NCBI RefSeq assembly: GCF_963678635.1
Contig: NC_087070.1
Coordinates: 3,690,339 to 3,754,338 of the forward strand
Length of the DNA stretch: 64,000 nt
Reading direction: 5' to 3'
DNA from: Symsagittifera roscoffensis
Lineage: Eukaryota; Xenacoelomorpha; Acoela; Convolutidae
The translations under genes and the position numbers were made by a program. The notes below the pieces were generated by a model that saw nothing but the letters and a program-made list of their open reading frames with translations, was not told the DNA's origin and searched no databases. Shown one piece after another: positions 1-12,300 of this stretch; within the stretch, counting starts at the first letter, position 1; each line of letters opens with the position of its first letter.

Positions 1-3000
1 AACGCGGCTAGTGAATCATCGATAATATCCGTTCGGGGATCCGAAATGACCGATAGGCGGGTTAGCGATTCGTTCGATAAGCGAAGCTCTGTGGGTGGTG
101 GATCTTCGAAATCGGAATACAGCACAGCAACATCAATTGATTCGGGTTTTGTGAGCGAAGAACCAAGTCCCACTGGCATGGAAGCATGGGATAAGCTGAA
201 GGCTGGCAAACTGGAAGGAGGCCCTGTCAAGGATGTGAATTCCCATACCGAAGTCGTTAGACCTAGTACTCTGTCGTCGGGGAAGAGTCCGCGAAAGGCT
301 ACAAGGCAAAGTGACTCGTCAGGAACTCAGCCTCCGAATAAAAAAGGTGAACGGTTTTAAAATTTCTGTCCAAATAAGTTTCGTTGGCCTATAAAATTTT
401 TATTCTACCAGGTAATTGGTATTACCTTTTGATGCAACAGTAAAGAACCCAGATTATATTCCAAAAGTTGTTTTGTGACTTTCAGAATGCCTTTCGTACG
501 CGGATCAGCCTGGACCCAGTCGGCCCATCAACATCCAACAATCCTCTCTGACTGGTCTGCAGGGATCATCTCTGGGTTCTCAAAACCAGACTACCCCTTC
601 CTCCCTGCGCCAGATCCCAATCAGCCCCGAGAGTCTGTTCGCTAATGCGGCCGGACTTCAAGGTGGTCTCCCGGGAGGAATTCAGGGGGGATTGGGGGGA
701 CTGGGAGGTGCCGGAGGAATGAGCCAGAACGCCCAGCTGATCCAACAGAATCGGTTGTTTCTTCAGGTAAATGAATGATTTGAGTGGTTTCATTTATTAA
801 TTTTAAAAATTACGGTAAATAGAAGCCTAAATTTTGAAAAAGACGGTAAATAGAAGCCTAAATTTTGAAAATGACGGTAAATAAAAGACGTTATTTTGTA
901 AATATGACAAAAGGGACATTTTTGAGAAAAAAGTTTTTCGTCAATATTCTTGAAGGAACAAACTTCGATACTTTGTCAAACCAGCTCTTTAAAACGCGCA
1001 ATGATTAAATGAAAGCAACTATAGGCAGTTTTTCCGGAAATATCCAGTTATGGACGTATAACTTAGTTTTGGATACTATTTCAGTTGTTGGACATCCAGT
1101 TATGGACATGAAATTTATTTTTTCGACATTTCAGTTGTTGGAGCGATTTCAGTTGTTGGAGCAGCAGAGCGCAATGAATTGGCTGCAGCTGATAACGGCG
1201 GGGGGTGGCGCAGGGGCTGCTGGGGGGAGTATGCTAGGTGCTCTGGGAGGGGGATCTAGTCTGTACCAGTTGGCGGATCAGTTGCAGCAGCAGCACAACA
1301 GGAACAATGGTGGAGGAATGGCAATTGGGGGTGGTATGACATCGACGCCCAATAAACCCCTGCCAACGCAGAGTAAATGTAAGTTTGGTTGAATTTTGGA
1401 ATTGGCGGGGCTTCCTATTCTGTTCAGAACTGTTGGCGGTATTGCAATTAACCGAGCAGTGGTTTGCGCAGAATTTTGTCAACCGTTTGGTTGGGTCTGC
1501 CGAAATGTATGGGGGGACCATAACTGAAGTTCTGCGGCATCAGTCATTTTTGTAGACAATTTAGATTAGTTTGTAACTGGCTTTACGAAGTTTTAATTGG
1601 TCTGCTGAAAATGGATAACCGTAACTTATACCAAATGCCCCCTCTGGGCGCGCGGTTTTTATTCCCCGACTAAATTAAGCTTAATTTTATTATGCTCTAC
1701 CGAAGGGCTTTGCAGGGTTGAGTATTTAAACCGAATACCTTAGGAATGGCCTTCTTGGCGAGCATGCTAATTTTTTAGAGCACGCAGACATCATGAACAA
1801 AAGTTGTAAAAATTCGCAGAGTGATGGGGGGAAGTTGAATTGCCAAGTGTGAGCAGAAAACTGCATCATAAATTGCGAGTCATCATACATTGCGATTGAG
1901 AGCGATTTAGAAACAAATCTAGTTTGCTAAAAAGAATTTCTTTTTTAATTAAGTTTCCAGTTGGGCGAAAGTTCTGCTGCCTCATCGATGAAGGTTGTCT
2001 TAAAAAATACAACTAGCAAAAAAAATTCGGACAGACAATTTCAATTCAAAAGAGCAATTGAAAATGCTACGTTTTCGATTTTCGGGAAGAATTCGCGACA
2101 ACACCAATTATCTTTGAAACATCGATACTCCATAAAATATTCTAATGAAATTCGATGTTAACATGATCGTTTCAGTGGGCAAGATGCATGTGGCAGGCAG
2201 TGTGTCTGGCTTGAACTCCTCTCGTCTGAGCAGCAGTTCTGGCTACCAGACTGACAGTAGTTTCAACACGTCTGCCGAGAACTCACTTCACGAACTGGTG
2301 GTAAGCACGAGTTAAAACGAGCAGAAACAGACTACAATTATTTCAACCGGGGCAAAAAATCAACACAAATTCGAAAAAGAGCATTTATAATTAACTCAAA
2401 ATGCTTCAGTTATTCGATTTGCCTGATTTGATTAACAAGACATCAATTTTCAGTAATTATCGATGAATTTGGCTTTATTGCTTCAGTCGAAGATAGCCCT
2501 GCAGGGTCCGAACCAGGGCCAGAGCCTTAACGACACTCTAGGCACAAGCGGAGTGTTCACTGACTCGGGATCGCTGGAGCTGCTGCGGGACTCCCGCTGG
2601 ACCAACCAGAGCTACATTGAGCCCAGTTCGTCGTACGGGGGATCCAGTGGGAATTTGATTGCTGTCGACCAGTTGGCCGAAAACCATCGGAAGTCCGCTG
2701 GTAAAAGCCATTAATTCTTTTTATGTAGTAGTCGGCAGCCACTTAGATTTGGGTTAATGTGGGATCTGAAACTTCTAAGAATTTCAAGGAGTTCCAAGGA
2801 ATTCCAGTTTTAAAATTAAAACGAAAATCATTTTTCGGAACGTTCGAACTTCTGATGCGCTTTGAGATCAGACTGGAAATTATTTCAGCGAGCAGTGAGG
2901 CCACGTGCACTTGGGTTGGGCAACTCCCCCCTAAGAACACGAAGAACCCTTTGTACAGTTGCAAGGTGTTCTTGGGAGGAGTACCATGGGACATCACTGA

Positions 3001-5774
3001 GCTACAGCTCCAGCAGCAGTTCAAGCAGTTCGGCCCCGTGACAGTCGACTGGCCGGGGAAAGACAAGAACCACTCTAAGAATCCACCAAGTGGTAAAGGT
3101 CGAACATGAGAGACCACAATTCAAACAATCTTCAGTACTAGTAGAAGTAGTATATGGCTATGGCCACTTCTGACTTATAGAAAATGCAAAAGTTTCCTGA
3201 GCTAGTTCAGTTTTTGGAGATGATATTTAAAAAAAAATTTTGGACCTAGAGCGATGTCTGCCAATTTAAGGTGACGTAGCTGCTATTGAAAACGCTATTG
3301 AGAGGTTATTTGTCTTATTGCTGGCCTCTCGATGAAGCTTTTAATCATGCGATCGATCATGTATTCAAAATGGATTTCAAAAGAAGTGGATTTTTCGATT
3401 TTTTACTGGTTCTGAAATTCATTTGAGTACGTTGTTCTGTTGCAGGCTACGTGTACTTGATCTTTGAGAATGAGAAGGCGATCAAGGCTCTGTTGAACAG
3501 CTGCACCAATGACTTCTCTAATAGCAATGGCACTGGTTTGGGCCAGAATGCGAGTGGGGAGTACTACTACAAATTGTCCTCCAAACGCACCCGCTCCAAG
3601 GAGGTATCTATCTACCATCATCAACCACTACTTCAATACTCTAGCGTTTTCAGATACTAGCGCCTGGCGGATATTGAATTTTCTCGGGAATTTTCAAAAA
3701 AATTTGTTCTTTTTAGCGCTTAAAACGGGCCAAATAACGCGTTTTAAAGCACTGTATGAAAAAATTTGCCTCCCCCTTCAAAATTAGCATATAGAAATTT
3801 TAAGTCAGCCAGATAGACAAATGAAGGTCCTAAAATAGATACTGGCTAATGGGACTCGTTGGGCAGTCAGGGGGTCGAATCCCTGTGAAAAGAAAGCTCC
3901 CCCCCCCCCCCCACCCCACCTAAATCCTCCCCTGCTACAGGTGATGCCAAATTGTTGGAAATATCGACACTCTTGGCTTGTCAAGTAGTCCGAAAATTAT
4001 AACGGGCAATCAAAACTTTCCCGTTCAGTTGCATATGTACAAAAAACTGTTTTCGAAGCAATGATTTTTTGATTTTGCAAATCTTATAGTTGTTCCGTAC
4101 TTAATATTTGACCGAAAAATTTTGGCTGTTATAACATTTGTTAGCTTGAACTTCAAGGTCAATCCAGAAGAACCTGTATGCACTTAAAAATGCAGTTCAA
4201 TGGAGGGTTGATTAATATTAATGCTGGTGGCAGGTGCAAGTGATCCCGTGGGCGGTGGGAGACAGCAACTACTCTCGGGTTCCCCAGGGTGCAAGATGTG
4301 AGACTACAAGAACAGTGTTCGTGGGGGCACTGCACGGGATGCTGAATGCAGAGGCACTGGCCAGCATCATGAATGATCTGTTCGGAGGAGTCACTTTTGC
4401 AGGCATAGACACTGACAAGTACAAGTACCCTATAGGTCAGTGAACACTAGGAACATCTGGGAATCTGTAGGCAGTTGTGCTAGTTCTACAAGGTGGTTTT
4501 GAAAAAAAAGGTTCTTGCCTATTTAACAAAAAAACAATTGGTGAATCTCCATTGGAATTCAATTAGCAAACCTGCTTAGAGATGGTGGTCTTCAAAATGT
4601 CCGTTAGAAGGTTATGCGTTTGTCGGAAGTTGAAAAGCGAAAGTTAACTACATTTGTAGCGAACTATTGATACCATTGATACCTCAGGAGTTTGACCCCT
4701 GTATGACCAACGAAAAAGCCCTATAGTTCATGAGAACATGAAAGTGTACACCTAGTGTACATGAAAACCAACCCTGTGGCTCCAATATGCTAAATTTGAA
4801 ACTGATGATTGGCACCATTCAATTTATAGTTTTCAATTGAGCAATCTCAGCTATTTTCAATAATTTTTTGAGGATATGTGAAAAACGGATGTTTCAGGAT
4901 CTGGTCGAGTGGCATTTAACAACGACCGGTCCTACATGAAGGCAGTCTCAGCCGGTTTTATCGAAATCAAGGCAAACAAGTTCAACAAGAAGGTCCAGGT
5001 TGACCCCTATCTGGACGACCATTTGTGCAGTCAGTGCCAACAGGTCCAGGGTCAATACTTCTGCCGAGAGGTCATGTGCTTCACTTATTACTGTCTGCCC
5101 TGTTGGAACTGGCACCATTCAATCGAGGCATACAAGCCACATGTGCCACTCACCCGCAACAGCAAGGTATTCATACTAACCATTACTCAACAAACGCCCT
5201 TTCGCTATAACCAATCGACTGAAAATTTAAGAAAAAAGTTTATAGTGGATATCTGAACGAAATCATCAATTTTAAGGAAGACTATCATAAAAATTTTGAC
5301 GATATCCGAGTGAGATCTCAATTTTAAGGCTATCATAAAATTTAAGTTGTATTAATGAGAAATCCCACCTTCCATGTCTGTTACATGACTCGTTGTTGAA
5401 TTATTTGTTCATAGGTGAAGAACAACATTGTGCCCCCTGTTACTGCTGTGAACAACATGCCTGCGACCAACTTCGGCATCATGCAAGGAGAACACCACGG
5501 GGACACTTCAAGGGATAACGGCATCAATGGTATCACTCCAGCATCGACATCGGCCGCCTTCCAATCCGCCCCCGGAGGTGTCGGAGTCGGAGGAGCCGCC
5601 GGAGGTCTTGGTTCACTCGGAGGGTGCGAGGGGGTGAACTTGACGACAATGCTAGCAAACATGGCATCGGGAGGAGGACTTGGATCTGGCGGAAACATGT
5701 CATGCGGAGGAACAGCCGGTCTGTTCCAGAACTCTGGAAATAATCTGGCATCTACTATTGAAGCGATGAACTAA
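1..5774 (+). CDS. CPEB1: CPEB1/orb-type cytoplasmic polyadenylation element-binding protein (3' ten exons, N-terminus outside window)
   Basis: RNA-binding regulator of cytoplasmic polyadenylation and translation of CPE-containing mRNAs. I read exons at 1-346, 486-766, 1153-1378, 2176-2300, 2487-2700, 2889-3092, 3446-3603, 4234-4435, 4898-5166 and 5415-5774. They sum to 2385 nt (794 codons plus TAA), all phases match and every intron is GT-AG. The first exon is open to the window edge, so upstream exons are missing. Order in the visible part: a Ser/Gly/Gln-rich low-complexity half (residues 1-400), RRM1 (about 422-518; VFLGGV and GYVYLIFE), RRM2 (about 545-625; VFVGAL), a ZZ-type zinc domain (about 629-667), and a long Gly/Asn-rich tail. 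[22 protein letters not shown] and [12 protein letters not shown] are diagnostic of the CPEB1/orb subfamily rather than CPEB2-4. Family assignment is near certain; the exact start is not visible. Confidence 0.95.
812..888 (+). repeat. Short 31-bp tandem repeat in CPEB intron 2
   Basis: The motif ACGGTAAAT recurs at 812, 843 and 874, with AGAAGCCTAAATTTTGAAAA between the copies. This is two full units and a partial third. It has no evident function and lies between exon 2 and exon 3. Confidence 0.8.
1135..1378 (+). CDS. CPEB1: CPEB exon with tandem splice acceptors
   Basis: This exon encodes a Gln/Gly-rich segment with QQQHNRNN and [10 protein letters not shown] stretches, ending at donor GTAAGT (1379). 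TTTCAG followed by TTGTTGGA occurs three times, with the exon-side base at 1085, 1135 and 1153. Sites 1135 and 1153 are 18 nt apart and in the same frame, so use of 1135 would add six residues (LLERFQ). Site 1085 runs into a stop codon within nine codons. The annotation uses 1153 as the default, without evidence for which site is used in vivo. Confidence 0.85.
2889..3603 (+). CDS. CPEB1: CPEB RRM1, two exons
   Basis: Exons 2889-3092 and 3446-3603 carry the first RNA recognition motif. The segment [13 protein letters not shown] lies just before it, as in animal CPEB1 proteins. RNP2 (VFLGGV, residues about 424-429) is in the first exon. RNP1 (GYVYLIFE) opens the second exon, so a phase-1 intron splits the domain. 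[13 protein letters not shown] matches the CPEB1-specific loop. The second exon has a somewhat long Asn/Gly-rich insertion ([16 protein letters not shown]) before the last strand. Confidence 0.95.
3662..3934 (-). mobile_element. hAT-like MITE relic in CPEB intron 7
   Basis: The left end (GGCGGAT...AATTTTCTCG) and the right end (CCTAAATCCTCCCCTG, next to a C-run) match, in inverted orientation, the terminal parts of the copy at 55531-55721. The internal block that reads GGGATTCGACCCCCTG on the minus strand is shared too. Part of this block looks like a tRNA T-arm, which could mislead a tRNA search. No clean 8-bp target duplication is left. Confidence 0.6.
4234..4435 (+). CDS. CPEB1: CPEB RRM2 exon
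   Basis: Codes for the inter-RRM linker [12 protein letters not shown], the RNP2 motif VFVGAL and the highly conserved [19 protein letters not shown] block. It ends in KYPIG at a phase-1 donor, and RRM2 is completed by the next exon (GRVAFNN). Confidence 0.95.
4898..5166 (+). CDS. CPEB1: CPEB RRM2 end and ZZ-type zinc-binding domain exon
   Basis: The exon begins with the RNP1-like strand of RRM2, then [19 protein letters not shown], then the zinc domain. Likely metal ligands, numbered from the window start, are C629, C632, C641, C646, C651, C654, H659 and H667. This is the CPEB-family cross-braced ZZ pattern with all eight ligands present. The exon is 269 nt and ends in phase 0. Confidence 0.95.
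5415..5774 (+). CDS. CPEB1: CPEB terminal exon, Gly/Asn-rich C-terminal extension
   Basis: Acceptor TTCATAG leads into 119 codons and TAA (5772-5774). The reading frame continues from the preceding phase-0 exon. The tail is rich in Gly, Asn, Ala, Ser and Met (for example [12 protein letters not shown]). CPEB1 proteins usually end soon after the zinc domain, so a tail of this length is unusual. The frame stays open through GC-rich sequence, which supports real coding. Confidence 0.88.
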   Translation: MKNNIVPPVTAVNNMPATNFGIMQGEHHGDTSRDNGINGITPASTSAAFQSAPGGVGVGGAAGGLGSLGGCEGVNLTTMLANMASGGGLGSGGNMSCGGTAGLFQNSGNNLASTIEAMN

Positions 5775-6344
5775 ATGTGGAATGCTGATGAGAAAATGAA
5801 GAACTGAAGTTTTTGATCAATGTTTTCATGTGTGGGTTCACGTGGAAACTTTTGACCCGAAAAGTAGTCGTTGAGTGAATTCTACTCGTCTTAAATTAAT
5901 GTGGGCTGGGTTCCCAATTTATATTCAATATCTTAAACCTGTATTAATCCAATATTTATTGTCTTGTCTTATACCAATATTAATGTACTTTTGTCGTCTT
6001 TAGAAAAGAATCGTATTCAACATTGTCTCGTGATGTCTTGTTATGTAACTTGTGTTTATTAATAATGATGTCTTAAAACTTCTCGCCTTCTAGTATATTT
6101 CAAAAAGTTCAGGAAAGCTTTGATTATATATTTTATATGATTATAGTATGTTTTATAAACGTTATTATCGCTGCTTCGATTCATATATCATTGGTGCTTC
6201 GATATAGAAAATTCTTGAGGCTTTCAGAAATTTCTGATAGCTCTATCAATTTCTCCGAATTGATAATCTTATTACATGGCTGTTGATAGCCAATAGCATC
6301 TTAAGCGACGACGCTGTGCGTCAAATATTGAATGCCTGGAAAGG
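5775..6344 (+). other. CPEB 3' UTR and downstream flank
   Basis: AT-rich non-coding sequence. I see no AATAAA or ATTAAA in the first 500 bp after the stop. Two TTTTAT motifs, which match the CPE consensus, lie at 6131-6136 and 6151-6156. No other gene is visible. Confidence 0.5.
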
Positions 6345-9300
6345 TAGAAACTGCAAATATATATACGATGGTGCAATATATAAAAAAAATAGAAAAAGTT
6401 TCATTTTAACGATTTTTCTTTGAATAGACATATATCTGAATATTGTGATCTCGAGATAATATTTCAAGCTGCTATAGCCAGCATTTACAAATATATCCGA
6501 TGGTGCATTATATTCCAAAAAAAAAACGTATATAAATAGTATTCCCAAATATAAAAATTCTTTTTAGAAATCTTTTCGTGACAGGTAACTGAAGAATCTA
6601 ATCGATTTTCTGAAGAATTTAATCGCAAGCTGCTATAGCGAACCAAGATATTCGAACGTTTTGAGCATTCTACTCCAAAAGAATAAGCAAATATCCAAAA
6701 TAGACGGGTCGGTATCTGATTTTTGGAACTATTGCATGCTGTTGTAGCGCGTGATGTAGCGGGCAATAATAGCTAGCAATTCGAAAACATCCGATGGTGA
6801 TTTCAGTTCCTTAAAAAGGGCCATTTTATCAATTTTTTCATGAGAATGTATCTGAACATCGAGATACTAACACAAGCTGCGATAAAAAGTGACTACGAAT
6901 ATTGCCGAATATCTTGCTTGATAATGCCTGCATAAGTTAAACTTGCGTTAGTATTTAAGCTGTTTTAGCAAGTGACTACTACTAAACCTCGATGGTTGAA
7001 CAAACAAACGAATGTGTCCAAAATCACTCTGAAATCGAGATACGTGTCTGAAAATCTGATAGCGAGATAGCATTTCATATAAATTTCATTCGTTTATCCG
7101 AAGTTGCAGTCTATTCCAAACTGAATTTAAAAAATTTAAAAAATACTCGTTTTGTGGAGATTTATATCAATCTTTTAAAAGACATGCTTCTGAATAATCT
7201 GATATCGAGATAGCATTGGAAGTTGCTAAGCAAGTGACTGCAAACATATCCTCCGCTGGCGCATTCTATTCGAAAAAAAGGGAATATTCAAAAAAGTTAT
7301 TAACATTTCGTTTATCAGAATTTTCAAAAAGCATTTGTCTGTATGTCTGCTAGCGAGATACTATTGCATGCTGCAATAGCGAGCAGCTTCGAATATATCT
7401 TATGGCGTCTTATGTTCCAATTGATAGTAGATCGAAATTTCTGATATTATGAAGCTGTTTAGCTAGTAGGTCATTTTAAATGATCTTTCATGACACTTGA
7501 AATTGGCATGTTATTCAAATAGTATTGCAAGCTGCGATATCAAGTGACTGCATATATTATCAATGAAGCAAAAAAAATAAAAAAATTTTTTAACAATACA
7601 AACAAAACTAAACTCATTTTAAGAATAACAAATCTGATTTTTTATTCTGAAAATGATATAGTAATACAAGCTGCTATAGCAAGTGTCAGCAAATTTGTCT
7701 AATGATGCAATAAATTTCGAAACAATTAAGTAACAAAAAGAATAAAGTTTCATTTTGGCATTTTTTTTCCATGAGACAGAAATCCGAATTTTCGGATAAC
7801 GTGATAATAATGAAGCTGCTATAGCAAGTGACTACAATTTTATCCAGTTCTTTATTTTAAACCAAAAAAAATTATTACCTCAAAAAGAAATTCGATTCTA
7901 ACAAAGTTTTCATGGAACAAAAATCTGAATTACTTGAATTGAAATTGTACTGCAATCTGCTCAAGCGAGTGACTGCAAAGATATCCGTTGGTGCAATATA
8001 GTCCGTAAACAAACGTTATAAGAAAAAATGAATATTTTTTCTATTTTTTCATGAGACATGTAATTTAAAACACTAACCTCGAGATAATGTTTGCAAACTG
8101 CTATAGCAAGTGAGTGCAAATATATACAAAAGTTCATTGTATTCCAAAAAAATGCCTCAATTTATTAAAAAATCAGACATTGTAATTTTTCCTCATGAGG
8201 CATATATCTGAATTTTTTGATATCAAGGTAGTATTGCAAGCTGTAATAGCAAGTGACTACAAATACATCCGATGGTGCAATTTAAAAAAAATCAACTGAA
8301 ATAAAATATCTTATTCCCAATGAACTTTTATCAGAAGTGTCTGATTGATCTGATGTTGATGTAGTATTGCAAGCTTCTACAGCAAGTGGCTGCAAATTTT
8401 TCCAATGAGTCAAAAAATTCAGAAGATTCCAAAAAGGGCATTTTAATTTCCTTTTTAACAATTTTTTCCTTCATGAGCGATAGATCCGAATAATTGGATG
8501 ATGAGATACTATTTTAGCTGCTATAGTAAGTGACTACAATTATAACTGACGGAACAAAAAACAAACAAAAAGGCTTCAATTTAACAAGTAACTCATGAGG
8601 CCATCTGACTATTCTGAGATAGAAATAGTAAATAACTAATTGAATAAATTTCATATTACTAATTTTTTCATGAAACTATACAATCGAGAACAAGAATAAT
8701 GAACATTTTGATTTATATAAAAAATACAATTTTTTCATTTTATCTATCTCAACATCTCCTTTCAAGAGGCCTAGATCATAAAATTCTGATATCCACATAG
8801 TGTTGCACGCTGCTATAATCAAAAATTTCCGACTAGGCAGGTTTTATCAAAATTAAAAAAAAAGATATTTTCGAAACTTAAATAAAACTTTTTTCACTAG
8901 TGTTGCAAGCTGCTGTAGCGATTGCCTACAAATACATCCGATGATACAAAATCCTCAAAAAAAATCATGATGGTTTTCCAAAAAATAAGGTTGCATTTTA
9001 GTAAAGTTTTCATGCAACAATTATCTGCAAATTGTGACATCGAGGTAATTTTACAAGCTGCCATAGCGAGTGTTTGCAAAATTATCCGATGGTCCAATAT
9101 AATCCAAATGAATACTATTCCTCAAATTTAAAAAAAAAATCCAATTTAACAAGTTTTTTGTTTCATGAGACTATTACTTGAATGTTCTGATACTAGAAGA
9201 GAGATTAATGCATGCTGCAATTGCGAGTGGCTGCAGTTATATCCGATGGAGCAGATTATTCCAAAAAATAATGTAAATTTTTCAAAAAAAAAAATTCCAT

Positions 9301-12300
9301 TTTATGAATTTTTTTTGAGAAATGAATCTGAACAAATATCGAAATCTCATGGCAAGTTGTTATAGCAGTTGAGTCCGATGATGAATGATCTTCCAAAAAT
9401 ATGAAGTTTCAAAAATATACTTTCTTTTCAAAACTTTTCTGAAAGACTTGTATTGCAGACAGTCGAGACAGTATTGCAAGTTGCCATAGCGACTATTTGT
9501 AACCGTATCCGATAGTGCAAAATATTCAAAAAACCTCAAAAACTTAAACAAAATTCTTTTTACCATTTTTTTCATGAGATATGTTTCAGAAAAACCTGAC
9601 CTCCTGAAAGCTTTGCAAGATTTAAAGCAATTGACTGCAAATATATGCAATGAGGCTATAAATTCCGAAAAAGAATAAATATACTTCATTTAGTTAAGAA
9701 GCAGGTCATTTTAAATCTTTCTTCATGAGAATTGAATCTGATAATTTTGATATCTAGAAATCTCAGGTTACTTTGATATCGAGATAGTATGGTGAGCTGC
9801 TATAGCAAGTGAATACAAGTGTTTCCGATAGAACAATTTTATTCAACAATAGTTTTAAAAAATTTCAAAACACTAAGTTCCTTGTTATCAATCTTTTCAT
9901 GAAACACTTATTTGTTTATTTTGATACCGAGATAGTATTTTGATGGTGCATTATGTTCTGAAAAATTAGGTACACTCCAAAAAAGAAAAGTGAATGTCTT
10001 TTTGAAAAATTTTCAATAGACATAAATCGGAGTACTCTGATATCAAGTTAGTACTGCAAGCTGCGATAGCACGTGAATGCAAAAATATTAGATGTTTGAA
10101 TAAATGAAGTGAATAAAAAATGAATGAAACTTGATAAATTTTTCAATAGAATTGTATCTGAATGTTTTGATATCGAATAGTATTCAAAACTACTGTAACA
10201 AGAAAATGCAAATATTTTCTCTGGTGTAGTATAATCCAAAAAATCAAAAAAATGTCGAGAAAAAAAAACTTTTCTAACAAACACTGTTTTCTTTCTTGAT
10301 ATTTATATCTCTAAATTCTGATATTGAAATAATTTCGCTATACCGATTGATTCCATTTAAAATTACAATTTGTGATTTCTTTTTTCGAAACGTGCTTAAA
10401 AAGATTTTATGTTATCAATCTTTTTTTGAGGCTATGCAATGCAAAACGAAAAAAATAACAGATTCGTTCCTATGTTTTCGTTTGTTTGGCAATTGAATTT
10501 TTTTTTTCAGTTTTTAGAATTATTAGTGAATAAAATTGATTATAGCGATAAAACTGCAAATTCTGAAGCGAATGATTACAAATACTTGATGGTGCATTAA
10601 ATTGTAGACAAAACAGTCTGCCTTTTACAGGTTTTTCATTAGACATCTTTTTGATTATTTTGATATCGACATAGTAATGCACGCTGCTCTCGCAACTGAC
10701 TAACAGTTTATTCGAAAATGCAATATATTTCAGAAGAAAAAAGTTTCCGGTTAACAGGTTCACCATGAGACAATTATCTAAAAACCTTGATCTCCAGATA
10801 GTGTTGCAAACTGCTATAGCAAGTGATTGCAAATAATACGATGTTTTATAATTTTCCAAAATGATTATACTCCAAAGAAAAAAATTTCATCTCCAAGAAT
10901 TTATAAGAATTTATTTGAGACATGTATGTAATTAATTTGTTATCGAGATGATATTGTACGTTGGTACAGAGACAATTATAATTTTATCTTATTTTGCTAC
11001 AATTTCCAAACAATTATAAATTGTTTCGAACAAAAAATGAAACTTTTTCAAATTTTTTTTTCATAAGGCATGTATCTGGATGTTTTGATATCAAGACATT
11101 GTTGCCAGCTGCGATAACAAGACAAAAATTACAGCAAATACATTCACAGATGCCTTCGATTGCAAAAAAAAAACGAAATATAAAAAATAATTAAAAAAAT
11201 TCATTTTAACAGTTTTTGTTACGATACCTGTCTGATTAGTCTAACAAGAAAATATCATTGCGCGTTGCTCTAACAATTGATTGCAAGAAATTACGATGAT
11301 GTCAAATTTTTTTAAAACATTTTTCAAAACATACTTGAACAATTTTCATGTTTTCAATCTTTTAATGAGACTATATAATACAAAAGAAATATAATAAGAG
11401 CATCATTTCTATGTTTTTTTTGCATGTTTGTTAACAATTTTTTTTCTCATTTGGATAATATTACTCGCAGCTCTAACGAATATTTAGCCTTTAATCCGAT
11501 GATGCAACAAGTTCAAAATAAAAAAAATAGACAATTTTTTCAAAAAAAGTCAATTTGGAAAACTATTCATACGAAATGTATCTGATTGTCCTGAAGTCGA
11601 GATATTTTTGCAAGTTTTAGAGCACGTGACTACAAATTTATTCAATGATGCGTTATAATACAAAAAAGTTTCCTTTATATCAAGCTTTTCATCAGAAAGG
11701 TATCTGGTATTTTGAAATCGAGATAGTATTGCACTATGCTTAAGAAAAAGATGGTATTGCGAGCTGCTATTGCAAGTGAATACAAGTTTATCTGATTGAA
11801 AAACTTATCCATAAACAGTAAATAAAATTACCAAAAAAACTGATTCCCATCTTATCAATCTTTTCATGAAATTTTCATTTGTTTGTTTTGATATTGAAAA
11901 AATATTTTGGTGGCGCATTATGTTCCGAAAAATAATTAAAATCCAAAAATTTTAAACAATTGTGATTTTGAAAACTTTTCATGAGACATATACTTGAGTA
12001 CTCTGATATCGAGTTAGTATTGCAAGCTGTGATAGCAACTGACTGCAAATATAATAGATGTTTAAATAAATTAATCAATTAAAAAATGAATGAAAGTTCA
12101 AAAAAACCTTGAGATGTTTTGCAAAAGGATTTTATCTGAATGTGCTGCTATCGGAATTGGATTTAAAATTGATGTTGCGAGAGTTTTGTTATATCGATTG
12201 GTTTCATATAATTTCAATTTTACTTTTTGTAGTTTCTTTTTTCAAAACATGCTTGAAGCGATTTCATATTATTAACCTTTTCTTGAGACTATACGTTTGA

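Noticed and set aside
2759-3109. Continuous 116-codon ORF as the CPEB exon
   Set aside because: The part before 2889 is intron; acceptor TATTTCAG at 2888 and phase matching with the previous exon define the true start.
3841-3934. A tRNA gene in CPEB intron 7
   Set aside because: Only a T-arm-like block is present and it belongs to the MITE; no acceptor, D or anticodon arm can be paired.
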